A stretch of 64,000 nt of DNA from a bacterium. Its GTDB lineage: Bacteria; Vulcanimicrobiota; Xenobia; Xenobiales; JADMJV01. This document shows, piece by piece, positions 7,912 through 16,668 of the stretch. The position numbers and the translations under genes are program-made. Below the pieces are notes generated by a model, which was given only the letters and a program-made list of their open reading frames with translations, searched no databases and had not been told where the DNA came from. The DNA is taken from contig JADMJV010000049.1 in NCBI GenBank assembly GCA_018780265.1, forward strand, positions 1-64,000. Reading direction: 5' to 3'. Position 1 is the stretch's first letter. Each line of letters starts with the position of its first letter.

Positions 7912-10900
7912 GTGCGAGGTTACTACCAACATCCGACCCTCCACGGCCAACAGCTCGTTTTTGTTTGTGAGGACGACCTCTGGTGGGTGGAGTTGAGCGG
8001 CGGCCTGGCCCAGCGCCTGACGGCCGCCCCCGGGCGCTGTCGCACCCCCCAGTTTAGTCCCTGCGGGCGCTACCTGGCCTACACCGGCCGCGATGAAGGC
8101 CACAGCGAAGTAACCTTGCTCGACCTGCAGGGAGGAGAACCGCAACGACTGACCTTTCTAGGGGCCGACACCATGGTGGTGGGGTTTTCTCCCGATGGGC
8201 AATGGATCTACTACACCAGCAACGAGGGCCAGCCTTTTGCCCGCCTGCATGCATTGGGCAGGGTGTCTACAGGCGGTGGGCCGGCTCAGCGACTGCCCTG
8301 GGGACCGGCCGCCTCGATCAGCTTTGAGCCGGGCGGTCCCGGCCGGGTGCTGGGCCGTCATACCTGGGATACAGCCCGCTGGAAACGCTATCGAGGCGGA
8401 ACGGTAGGGCAATTTTGGGTGGACTGCAACGGCCAGGACCAGTGGCAACCGTTACGACCCGGCGGCGGCAACCTGACAAGCCCTCTCTGGATTGGCCAAC
8501 GCCTCTATTTTGGTAGCGATCATCAAGGGCACGGACAACTGTTTTCGTGCCTGCCAGACGGCCACGACCTTCAGCAACACACCAGGCATAGCGATTTCTA
8601 CGTACGCAGACCCAACTCCGACGGGGCCAGTGTGGTCTATCAGTGCGGCGCCGAGATCTACCACTACCTGCCGGACCTGCAGCAGAGCCACCCAATTCCC
8701 ATCCGCCTGCGCGCCGCTGGCTTTGGCCGGCAACGCAAGTTTACCGCCGGCGGCAGCTATCTGGAGAGCTACACGCCGCACCCCAGGGGCAAGTCGCTGG
8801 CCTGCACGGTGCGCGGCAAGGGGCTGGCCTTCTACACCCACGAGCGAGCCGTCCACCCCGTGGGGCTGCCCCAGGGAGTGCGCTATCGTCAACTTCACTG
8901 GCTCCCCGATGGGGAAAGGCTCGTGTGCATCAGCGACGAGGGTGGGGAAGAGCGCCTGGAAATCTATCACTGGCGCGGAGAAAAAGAGCGCGCTCTGCAG
9001 TTAGACCTGGGCCGCCCTCTCAAAATGTCCCCCTGCCCCAACGGCCCCTGGCTGGCCCTGACCAACCATCGCTACGAACTGTGGCTGGTCCACCTGGATG
9101 AGAGTCGGGCCGAACTTGTGGAAAAGAACCTTCATGACCGGATGGCAGGACTGGCCTGGTCGCCCTGCGGCCGCTTTTTGGCCTACTCCTCCCCTACCGG
9201 CCGCATCACCGCCCGACTGCGCCTGCTGGAACGCGACACCCTCCAGGTAACCGACCTGACCGAAGGCTGCTTTAGCGACGTGGCACCTCATTTTGACCCC
9301 AAGGGCCGCTATCTGTATTTTTTGTCGCTGCGCGAGTTCAATCCCGTGTGGGACAACTTCTTCTTCGAAATGAGCTTTCCCAACGGAATGCGCCCCTACT
9401 TACTGACTCTGCGCAGCGATCTGCTCGACCCCTTCGAACACGATCCGGATCCCCCCGAAGAAAGCCCGGCCAGAAAGCGCAAAACCAAGAAGTCTACCCC
9501 CGAGCCCACCCGCATCGAATTGGACGGAATCGCCGGACGCATTCTGGCTTTCCCGGTGGCCGAAGGTCGCTACGGCCAGGTGATGGGCTGTGGCGACACG
9601 GTCTGGTTTAGCCGCTTTCCCAGCGAGGGCACCCTGGACGTAGACCCGGAGACGCCCCGAGGTACGCTGGTCTCCTACGAATTCAAGAGCCAGGAAGCCA
9701 AAGACGTTTACCACAAAGTCAGCAACTTTACCGTTTCCAACGACGGCAAATGGCTCTGTTACCGCTCCGGGCAGAAACTGCGCCTGGTCAGCACCGAAAA
9801 GAAACCCGACAGTAACGAAGAATCCCCGGGCCGCAAAAGCGGCTGGATCTCCGGCCAGCGCCTGCGCGTTCCCATCGAACCCAAGGCGGAATGGCGCCAG
9901 ATGGCTCGCGAAGCCTGGCGCCTGATGCGCGAGCACTTTTGGGACCCCCAACTGGGCGGACACGACTGGGAGGCCATCTATCAGCGCTATTTGCCCCTTT
10001 TGGACCGGGTGGGATGCCGCTCCGAGCTGAGCGACTGGTTGTGGGAAATGCAGGGTGAACTGGGCACCTCCCACGCCTACGAATCGGGTGGGGACTATGC
10101 CAGCGAACCCAACTATGGGCTGGGAAAACTGGGACTGGAATGGGCCTGGGACAGCCAGCATTGCGGCTACCGGGTAGAACGGGTGCTGCCAGGCGACTCT
10201 TGGAGCCGCAACGGAGCGGGTCCCGGCCGGCGACCGGGACTGTGGCTGCAGCCGGGCGACCTGGTGACCCATATACAAGGCCAGCGACTCAGCGCCGAGC
10301 AGGCTCCCGAAGCCCAACTGGTCAACCATTCCCGCCAGGAAGTATCGTTGCAACTGCTCCGCGGCAAAAAGGACCTGCACCTTTCGCTCAAGCCACTGCG
10401 TCAAGAAGTGTCGTTACGCTATCGTCATTGGGTAGAAAGCAATCGACGCTGGGTCCACCAGCACAGCCAGGGGCGACTGGGCTATCTGCACGTGCCCAAC
10501 ATGGGGCCGCAGGGCTTTGCCGAGTTCCACCGGGGCTATTTTGGCGAAGTGCAACGCCAGGGATTGATCGTCGATGTGCGCTTCAATGGGGGCGGTAACG
10601 TCTCCGGCTTGCTGCTCGAAAAGCTGAGCCGACGCATTGTGGGCTGGGACGTCCCCCGTTACGGCGAGCCCGTCTCCTACCCCATGGACGCCCCCCACGG
10701 TCCACTCATCGCACTGACCAACGAGATGGCCGGATCGGACGGAGACATCTTCAGTCATTGCTTCAAATTGCTCAAACTGGGACCGCTGGTGGGCACGCGC
10801 ACCTGGGGGGGTGTGATTGGCATCTGGCCGCGCCACAAGTTGGTGGACGGCAGTCAGACCACCCAGCCCGAATTTGCCTTCTGGTTTGAAGATGTAGGCT

Positions 10901-11064
10901 GGCGCGTGGAAAACTACGGAACCGACCCGGACATCACCGTGGACATCGCCCCCCAAGACTGGCTGGCTGGTCGCGATCCACAGTTGCAGAAGGCCCTCGA
11001 ACTCGGGCTGGAGCGACTGTCCAGGCAGCCCTCCCGACCTGAATTCAATAGCAAAAATTCATGA
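7912..11064 (+). CDS. Tricorn protease homologue (peptidase S41 family)
   Basis: 1050 residues from a GTG start. Tricorn is a large cytoplasmic serine protease that degrades proteasome- or protease-derived peptides. The layout matches: an N-terminal beta-propeller with TolB-like blades (FSPCGRYLAYTG, FSPDGQWIYYTS), a second propeller, a tricorn C1 region, a PDZ-like segment around residues 750-830 and the C2 catalytic part. The predicted tetrad is Ser720-His721 (GTSHAYE), Ser942 (EMAGSDGDIF) and Glu1000 (RVENYG), in the same order and spacing as the Thermoplasma enzyme. It follows the propeller-like protein by two bases. Archaeal tricorn partners (F1-F3 peptidases) are not seen here. Confidence 0.93.
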   Translation: MRGYYQHPTLHGQQLVFVCEDDLWWVELSGGLAQRLTAAPGRCRTPQFSPCGRYLAYTGRDEGHSEVTLLDLQGGEPQRLTFLGADTMVVGFSPDGQWIYYTSNEGQPFARLHALGRVSTGGGPAQRLPWGPAASISFEPGGPGRVLGRHTWDTARWKRYRGGTVGQFWVDCNGQDQWQPLRPGGGNLTSPLWIGQRLYFGSDHQGHGQLFSCLPDGHDLQQHTRHSDFYVRRPNSDGASVVYQCGAEIYHYLPDLQQSHPIPIRLRAAGFGRQRKFTAGGSYLESYTPHPRGKSLACTVRGKGLAFYTHERAVHPVGLPQGVRYRQLHWLPDGERLVCISDEGGEERLEIYHWRGEKERALQLDLGRPLKMSPCPNGPWLALTNHRYELWLVHLDESRAELVEKNLHDRMAGLAWSPCGRFLAYSSPTGRITARLRLLERDTLQVTDLTEGCFSDVAPHFDPKGRYLYFLSLREFNPVWDNFFFEMSFPNGMRPYLLTLRSDLLDPFEHDPDPPEESPARKRKTKKSTPEPTRIELDGIAGRILAFPVAEGRYGQVMGCGDTVWFSRFPSEGTLDVDPETPRGTLVSYEFKSQEAKDVYHKVSNFTVSNDGKWLCYRSGQKLRLVSTEKKPDSNEESPGRKSGWISGQRLRVPIEPKAEWRQMAREAWRLMREHFWDPQLGGHDWEAIYQRYLPLLDRVGCRSELSDWLWEMQGELGTSHAYESGGDYASEPNYGLGKLGLEWAWDSQHCGYRVERVLPGDSWSRNGAGPGRRPGLWLQPGDLVTHIQGQRLSAEQAPEAQLVNHSRQEVSLQLLRGKKDLHLSLKPLRQEVSLRYRHWVESNRRWVHQHSQGRLGYLHVPNMGPQGFAEFHRGYFGEVQRQGLIVDVRFNGGGNVSGLLLEKLSRRIVGWDVPRYGEPVSYPMDAPHGPLIALTNEMAGSDGDIFSHCFKLLKLGPLVGTRTWGGVIGIWPRHKLVDGSQTTQPEFAFWFEDVGWRVENYGTDPDITVDIAPQDWLAGRDPQLQKALELGLERLSRQPSRPEFNSKNS

Positions 11065-11096
11065 ATCTTTCGGGCCACTGATCTAAGCTGTCTCAA

Positions 11097-11105
11097 CAGG
11101 AGGAG
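11097..11105 (+). promoter_or_regulatory. Strong ribosome binding site of the HAD phosphatase gene
   Basis: CAGGAGGAG lies just upstream of the ATG at 11110. It is one of the best Shine-Dalgarno matches in the window and it fixes the start. Confidence 0.7.
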
Positions 11106-11109
11106 TATC

Positions 11110-11736
11110 ATGTCTTCAATCCAGGCAGTGCGCAGCGCCTCAGCGCAAGGTATCCAGACCAACACCCCGGGCAAGCAGCGGGCCGTATTTATGGACCGAG
11201 ACGGGGTCTTCAACGAAGTGGACAAGCATGTCAACACTCCTGAGCAGCTCGATGCCGCTCTCATTCCCGCCAGCCTGGCTGCGGTCGCCAAGCTGTCGCG
11301 CGAGACCGACTACAAATTGATTATCGTCACCAATCAGGGCGGTGTCGACGCCGGCTTTATGACCCCGGAGCAAAACAACGCCATTCAAGAGCGACTGGCC
11401 CAGCGCGTCGAAGAAGCCGGTGGCCGACTGGACGCCCTCTACTTCTGTCCCAACGGCAAGAAATTCCAGGTTCCCGCTGGCGAGGCCGACGGCCGCAAGC
11501 CCGATGCCGGAATGTTCTACCACGCCGCCAAAGAGTTTGGCGAGTCCATCGACCTGGCCGACAGCTATATGATCGGTGATATGTCCACCGACATCGGCGC
11601 CGGCGAAAAAGCCGGCACCACCACCCTATTGGTCAAAACCGGATTCGCCGGCAAAGATGGCAAATGCCCGGCCACGCCTGACTTTATTCATGACGACCTG
11701 GCCAGCGCCGTGGAGTTCATTTTAGCGCGCGGCTAA
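11110..11736 (+). CDS. HAD-IIIA family phosphatase (GmhB/HisB-N-like)
   Basis: 208 residues. HAD motif I is MDRDGVF with Asp29 and Asp31, motif II is IIVTNQGG, motif III is the Lys in DGRKPDAGMFYHA, and motif IV is MIGDMSTDIGAGEKAG. This set is typical of D-glycero-D-manno-heptose 1,7-bisphosphate phosphatases and of the histidinol-phosphatase domain. The zinc-loop cysteines of classical GmhB are not obvious: FCPNGKKFQVP keeps only one Cys. The substrate is therefore left open. It sits 45 bases after the tricorn gene, and its last 15 bases overlap the convergent dcd gene. Confidence 0.85.
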   Translation: MSSIQAVRSASAQGIQTNTPGKQRAVFMDRDGVFNEVDKHVNTPEQLDAALIPASLAAVAKLSRETDYKLIIVTNQGGVDAGFMTPEQNNAIQERLAQRVEEAGGRLDALYFCPNGKKFQVPAGEADGRKPDAGMFYHAAKEFGESIDLADSYMIGDMSTDIGAGEKAGTTTLLVKTGFAGKDGKCPATPDFIHDDLASAVEFILARG

Positions 11737-12834
11737 GGGAACAAACGATCCAAAGAGCCTTCCCAACTGAGGCCCTCGTTGATGCATGTAGTGCGAGCCC
11801 AGGTGCACGCCGTAGATGCGCTCGGGGGCCTTGGTCAGGTACTCGTAGACCATTTTGCAAATAGGCTGGCCATGGCGAATGATCACGTCTTCGTGAGGAG
11901 CCACTTCCAGCACGGCCGGAGTGCCTTTGACTTCGCCCTCGCTGCCGTAGCCGAAGCCCGGATCGAAAAAGCCAGCGTAGTGCGAGCGGAACTCGCCGCT
12001 GTGGATGTCGTAGGCCACCATTTCCACGGCGTAGCTGGGGGGGACCCGCAAAAACTCACACGTCGACATGATGTAAAACTCATTGTGGAGTAGCATCAGT
12101 TCGCCCCGTTCGGCCTCAACCGGTTCAAAAAATTCGTGGGCTTCGTGGGGAGTAGCGCTGGTCAGGTCGACCACCGCCTGAGTGGCCCGAGCCTTGTAGC
12201 CCACCACGTCTTGACTGAGGTCGGCTGTCAGCAAAATTCCCCGGTCCAACTGGGGGGGCGAGGGATTTCCCTGAGCGTCAAAGACCAGCCCCACGCGCTG
12301 GTGGGCCATCGACAGTTCCAGGTCGTTGAGGCGGTTGTCCCCGATCAAAAAGCGGGCCTGATTCAGGGTGGTGCCCGCCTGCACGCGCACCGACCAGGAT
12401 CGCGGCGTAATCATCACATAGACCTTGCCGCGATAGCCTTCGGGAATGCGGTCAAAGCGGGGCAGACCGTCGACCAGGGCGCGCACCCAAATATTGGTCC
12501 GGCCGCTGGTAGACTTGTTGTTGGTGTAAGCGTGGACAAGGGGTGGCAGCTGGAAGCTCTCCATCACCTCGACCACGTAGGTTTTGTCCCTCTCCAGCAC
12601 AGCGCCGTGGCTCAGGTCCACTCTGCCTGTCCGATAGAGGCGCAAGGCCTCTTCGATCGACTCGTTCTGCTTGGGCAAAAAGGTGGCCCGCACCTGATAG
12701 GCCAGCGGCCCCAGGCGCAGATCCAGGCTGGAAGGTTGCAAATTGTCTGCGGAAACCGGCTGGCTGGCCTGAATGTGACCGTTGTCGATAAACTGCTGGA
12801 TGATTTGTGAGGGAATAGCCCCGGTCTGCTTCAC
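11722..12834 (-). CDS. dcd: 2'-deoxycytidine 5'-triphosphate deaminase, double-domain type
   Basis: 370 residues from a GTG that overlaps the hutU stop by four bases (GTGA). The length and sequence fit the long dCTP deaminase family (DCD_N type), which has two dUTPase-like folds in one chain. The first half contains [16 protein letters not shown] and [17 protein letters not shown]. The second half contains FFDPGFGYG and the catalytic-type Glu in [13 protein letters not shown]. The enzyme converts dCTP to dUTP for thymidylate synthesis. Co-transcription with urocanate hydratase has no evident metabolic logic. Its 3' end overlaps the convergent HAD gene. Confidence 0.9.
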   Translation of the reverse strand: MKQTGAIPSQIIQQFIDNGHIQASQPVSADNLQPSSLDLRLGPLAYQVRATFLPKQNESIEEALRLYRTGRVDLSHGAVLERDKTYVVEVMESFQLPPLVHAYTNNKSTSGRTNIWVRALVDGLPRFDRIPEGYRGKVYVMITPRSWSVRVQAGTTLNQARFLIGDNRLNDLELSMAHQRVGLVFDAQGNPSPPQLDRGILLTADLSQDVVGYKARATQAVVDLTSATPHEAHEFFEPVEAERGELMLLHNEFYIMSTCEFLRVPPSYAVEMVAYDIHSGEFRSHYAGFFDPGFGYGSEGEVKGTPAVLEVAPHEDVIIRHGQPICKMVYEYLTKAPERIYGVHLGSHYMHQRGPQLGRLFGSFVPLAAR

Positions 12835-14498
12835 CTGGATCCACCTTCCTGCATCGGCAGGCGCACCCCTCGCTGCTCAGCCACTTCCAGGGCCCGCTCG
12901 TAACCGGCGTCGGCGTGACGAATCACGCCCATGCCGGGGTCGCTGGTCAAGACCCGTTGCAACCGCTCGGCGGCCAGAGCCGTGCCGTCGGCGACCACCA
13001 CCATACCGGCATGAATCGAGTAGCCAATCCCTACCCCACCGCCATGATGAACCGATACCCAGGAAGCGCCACAGGCGGTGTTGATCAAGGCGTTGAGGAT
13101 AGGCCAATCAGCAATGGCGTCGGATCCATCAAGCATACCTTCGGTTTCGCGATTGGGTGAGGCCACCGAGCCACAGTCGAGATGGTCTCGACCGATCACG
13201 ATGGGGGCCGAGACTTCTCCGTTGGCCACCAGCTCATTAAAAACCTGGCCCAGGCGAGCGCGCTCGCCATAGCCCAGCCAGCAGATACGCGCCGGGAGTC
13301 CCTGGAACTTTACCTTTTGCTGGGCCTTGTCAATCCAGCGCCGCAGACCTTCATCGTCAGGAAACGTCTCGAGCACGGCCCGGTCGGTGCGGGCGATGTC
13401 GGCCGGGTCTCCCGACAGAGCCACCCAGCGAAAGGGACCACGACCTTCGCAAAACTGAGGGCGAATGTAGGCCGGCACAAAACCCGGGAAGTCAAAGGCC
13501 TCGCTGACGCCCGCCTGTTGGGCCTGAGCGCGCAGGTTGTTGCCGTAGTCAAAGACCACCGAGCCCGCTTTCTGAAAGCCCAGCATGGCCCGCACGTGAG
13601 CCGCCGCCGATAGAAAAGACCGCTTCTGATACTCTGACGGGTCGCTTTCGCGCAGTTGAAGGGCCTCTTCCAACGGAATACCGGCCGGGACGTAGCCCGC
13701 CAGCATGTCGTGAGCGCTGGTCTGGTCAGTGACCACATCGGGGACCACCCCACGGCGCAGCAACTCGGGAAAAACCTCGGCGGCGTTGCCGATCAAGCCC
13801 ACCGACAGGGGCTGTCGCTCGCGCTGGGCCTGCTGGCACCAACCCAGAGCTTCGTCCAGCGAAGAACTTAATTTGTCTACGTAGGCGGTTTCCAGGCGGC
13901 GCTGGGCGCGCGCCGGGTCGACCTCGACCACCAGGGCCACACCGTCATTGAAAGTGACAGCCAGAGGTTGAGCGCCCCCCATGCCGCCCAGGCCGGCGGT
14001 CAACACCAAACGACCGGCCAGTGAGCCGCCGAAGTGCTGCCTGGCCAGTTCGGCCAGAGTCTCAAAGGTGCCCTGCAAAATGCCCTGAGTGCCGATATAG
14101 ATCCACGATCCGGCCGTCATCTGGCCATACATGGTGAGTCCAAGATGCTCCAGTCGGCGAAAATTTTCCCAGTTGGCCCAGGCCGGCACCAACATGGAAT
14201 TCGAAATCAAGACACGAGGGGCCATCGAGTGGGTGCGAAAGACGCCCACCGGCTTGCCTGAGCAGACCAGCAAAGTCTCGTCCGCATCCAGTTTCTCCAG
14301 GCTGCGCACGATAGCGTGGTAGCAGTCCCAGTTGCGGGCCGCCCGGCCCGTGCCGCCGTAGACGATAAGATGGTCGGGATCCTCGGCCACCTCCGGATCC
14401 AAATTGTTCATCAACATGCGCAGGGCGGCTTCTTGCTCCCAGCCCCGGCAGCGCAGTTGTTGGCCGCGCGGGGCCCTGATCGCGGTATGAGTTGTCAT
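12831..14498 (-). CDS. hutU: Urocanate hydratase (HutU)
   Basis: 555 residues, the normal length for urocanase. It converts urocanate to imidazolone propionate in histidine degradation, using tightly bound NAD. Visible signatures are [14 protein letters not shown] near the N-terminus, the NAD-loop [29 protein letters not shown] and the active-site block [18 protein letters not shown] with the conserved Cys. No hutH, hutI or hutG lies in this window, so the rest of the pathway must be elsewhere. It lies between rodA and dcd in a tightly packed minus-strand run. Confidence 0.96.
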   Translation of the reverse strand: MTTHTAIRAPRGQQLRCRGWEQEAALRMLMNNLDPEVAEDPDHLIVYGGTGRAARNWDCYHAIVRSLEKLDADETLLVCSGKPVGVFRTHSMAPRVLISNSMLVPAWANWENFRRLEHLGLTMYGQMTAGSWIYIGTQGILQGTFETLAELARQHFGGSLAGRLVLTAGLGGMGGAQPLAVTFNDGVALVVEVDPARAQRRLETAYVDKLSSSLDEALGWCQQAQRERQPLSVGLIGNAAEVFPELLRRGVVPDVVTDQTSAHDMLAGYVPAGIPLEEALQLRESDPSEYQKRSFLSAAAHVRAMLGFQKAGSVVFDYGNNLRAQAQQAGVSEAFDFPGFVPAYIRPQFCEGRGPFRWVALSGDPADIARTDRAVLETFPDDEGLRRWIDKAQQKVKFQGLPARICWLGYGERARLGQVFNELVANGEVSAPIVIGRDHLDCGSVASPNRETEGMLDGSDAIADWPILNALINTACGASWVSVHHGGGVGIGYSIHAGMVVVADGTALAAERLQRVLTSDPGMGVIRHADAGYERALEVAEQRGVRLPMQEGGSR

Positions 14499-14525
14499 GG
14501 GGGGCTTTCTACCCTGCCGCAGTCC

Positions 14526-15638
14526 TCAGGAAACCCCTCGCGGCGACCATTGCAGGCGCGGCTGGCCGCGACTGGCCTGAAATTGTGTGCGCGCTTCGGC
14601 CTGCAACAATCCCAACAGCGCACATTGCGTGAGCAGAGCGCTCCCGCCATAGCTGAGCAGCGGTAAGGGAATTCCCGTGACAGGAAAGAGTCCCACCACC
14701 ATGGCCAGATTGACCAGGGTCTGAAAGGCCAGTCCCCAGCAGGCACCCGCGCACAACCAGCGAGAGGTGACCGCGGTGGCCCGGCGAGCCAGTCGAAAGC
14801 CCCGTGCGAAAAGCAGGCCAAATAGCAACAGCAACAGGCTGGTGCCAAACAGGCCCCACTCTTCCGCCAACACAGTAAAGAGAAAGTCTGTGTGCTGTTC
14901 GGGCACGTACATCAGGCGCTTCTGAAGTCCCTGAAACAGACCCAACCCTTGCAATCCACCGCTACCCACCGCGATCTTGGCCTGGATCAAGTTCCAACCG
15001 GCCCCGCTGGCGTCTTGCTCGGGGTCAAGAAACATCAGCAAGCGCTGCCGTTGGTAGTCATGCAAACCCTGGCTGGCCAACCAGCCAGCCCCAACGGTCC
15101 CGGCCAGAATTGGACGCCAGTCCAGTCCCGCTACAAACAGGGTCCCCCAGGTGATGGCAGCATAACAGGCGGCCGTGCCCAGGTCCGGTTGCTTCAACAC
15201 CAACAGCACCGGCGGCAATACGCACAGCACGGCCAGATCCCAGCGCTGCCGAGAGAGACAATGGATCTGCAAAAGCAGAAGGGTAACCTTGAGAAACTCG
15301 GAGGGCTGTAGCGCACCCATCGGCCCCATCGACAGCCATCGGCGTGCCCCATTGACCTCGAAGCCCGCCAGAGGAACGGCCAGCAACAGCAACAGACTGA
15401 AGCCGTACAGGTAGGGCGAAGCCGACAGCAATCGGGGCAAAGAAGAGCGGCTCAGCCACACTTGAAGAAGCAGCCCCAGCACCACAAACAGGCCCTGGCG
15501 CGCCGCGTGGCGACTCAGATCGGGCTGATAATAGGTGGAACTGTAGATCAGCAGCCACCCCAAACTGACCAGGCCCACCCAGGCCCCTAGCAGCGTAGGA
15601 TCGAGCAGGCGCTGGGGGGGTCGAAAGCTACTTTTCAT
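14526..15638 (-). CDS. rodA: Rod shape-determining peptidoglycan polymerase RodA
   Basis: 370 residues of mostly transmembrane sequence (about ten segments), a SEDS-family glycosyltransferase that polymerises peptidoglycan during elongation with a class B PBP. Family signatures include NGARRWLSMGPMGALQPSEFLKV, KQPDLGTA, LDPEQDASGAGWNLIQAKIAVGSGG, FTVLAEEWGLFG and the terminal GIPLPLLSYGGSALLTQ. The absence of FtsW-type extensions and the length near 370 favour RodA over FtsW. No mreBCD or PBP2 gene is adjacent. Confidence 0.93.
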   Translation of the reverse strand: MKSSFRPPQRLLDPTLLGAWVGLVSLGWLLIYSSTYYQPDLSRHAARQGLFVVLGLLLQVWLSRSSLPRLLSASPYLYGFSLLLLLAVPLAGFEVNGARRWLSMGPMGALQPSEFLKVTLLLLQIHCLSRQRWDLAVLCVLPPVLLVLKQPDLGTAACYAAITWGTLFVAGLDWRPILAGTVGAGWLASQGLHDYQRQRLLMFLDPEQDASGAGWNLIQAKIAVGSGGLQGLGLFQGLQKRLMYVPEQHTDFLFTVLAEEWGLFGTSLLLLLFGLLFARGFRLARRATAVTSRWLCAGACWGLAFQTLVNLAMVVGLFPVTGIPLPLLSYGGSALLTQCALLGLLQAEARTQFQASRGQPRLQWSPRGVS

Positions 15639-15662
15639 CGGGCCTGATCAGGCGCGGCCGGG

Positions 15663-16481
15663 CTAGCGCGGATTGGAGGCTGGCACGAAAGGCAAAGGCT
15701 GATTGACCAGGCGTTGCTGCTGCGGGCACTCATATTGGCAACCACCCACCATGGTGAGCAACTCCTCCTCGGGCACTCTGGAAACCAACGAAAACAGCCA
15801 ACCCTTATGCTGCCAGGCAGCCACACGGTTGTCCTGGGTATCGTACACTCGAGGTTGAGTGCCTGAACTGGGCAGGTCGTTAACCCGATCACTGGGCATG
15901 GTATACATCGAGAAAACCCGCTGCTGACGATCACGACACAACACGTGAATGACGCGCTCACCCTGCAGCACAGGACAGAGGCGCACATCGTAAGGTTGCA
16001 ACTGTTGGACCTGGGCCATTTCTGGCATGGCCGCCCCAAAGGTAGCTTGGGCCAGATTGGCCGGGCTTTGGGCGGGTCGGTCGGAAGCCGGCACCGCGCA
16101 GCAGCGCGAATGGTCCTGAGAAAGAGAGAGCGCCAGGGGGGTGGCCTTGTCGGCCGCCGGACGCAAAGCCACAAACGAGAAGATGGCTGCCGACGCGGCT
16201 GCCAACCAGCCCAACCCCCAGGACGGGCGGGACGACTTTTTGGGCGCCTGCACCTCACTGGCCAGCGCTTTCAACATTCGGGCCTTGAGCAGGTCGGGGC
16301 AATTTTCTTGGCTACAACTGGTGCGAACCAATCCACGCAACTGGGAATAAAATTCATGCTGCTGTCGACAGTTGCTACACTCCTTGAGATGAGTTTCGTA
16401 GCCGGCTTTTTCGCCAGGCTCGGCTTCGCCATCCAGGACAAGACTGACGACTTCTGAGTCAGGACACAATGAGGAACCCAC
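15663..16481 (-). CDS. Zinc-finger (zf-HC2) anti-sigma-factor-like membrane protein
   Basis: 272 residues from a GTG at 16481 that follows GGAGAGG; a longer GTG start at 16514 lacks a visible ribosome site. The N-terminus has the anti-sigma zinc motif HLKECSNCRQQ. One transmembrane segment lies around WGLGWLAAASAAIFSFVAL, followed by an exported domain of about 160 residues with several Cys, including CQYECPQQQ. This is the architecture of ECF anti-sigma factors, but no sigma factor is next to it: its neighbours are rodA and rqcH. It may sense an envelope signal for a distant sigma factor. Confidence 0.75.
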   Translation of the reverse strand: MGSSLCPDSEVVSLVLDGEAEPGEKAGYETHLKECSNCRQQHEFYSQLRGLVRTSCSQENCPDLLKARMLKALASEVQAPKKSSRPSWGLGWLAAASAAIFSFVALRPAADKATPLALSLSQDHSRCCAVPASDRPAQSPANLAQATFGAAMPEMAQVQQLQPYDVRLCPVLQGERVIHVLCRDRQQRVFSMYTMPSDRVNDLPSSGTQPRVYDTQDNRVAAWQHKGWLFSLVSRVPEEELLTMVGGCQYECPQQQRLVNQPLPFVPASNPR

Positions 16482-16532
16482 GCAACACTTTTCCTCTCCA
16501 ACGGTTACACCCACCCAAAGGAGTTACAGACT

Positions 16533-16550
16533 GGACTTTCACGCAAGTCC
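16533..16550. promoter_or_regulatory. Small hairpin upstream of the zf-HC2 gene
   Basis: GGACTT, a six-base loop and AAGTCC form a perfect 6-bp inverted repeat in the 150-base gap between rqcH and the zf-HC2 gene. It could be a leader hairpin or an operator. There is no T-run. Confidence 0.25.
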
Positions 16551-16668
16551 CTAGTTTCAGTAATCGATGGATAGGACTTTAGGTCTATTGCTTTGCTGTG
16601 GCCAACCAGACCCCCTGGCTATTGGTTCCAATCGGTGACACTTTTGTCAGAAAATTTCTCTTTGGCCC

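Noticed and set aside
9400..10404. A 334-codon open frame antisense to the tricorn gene
   Set aside because: Its composition is that of a shadow frame. The tricorn catalytic residues on the plus strand settle the coding strand.
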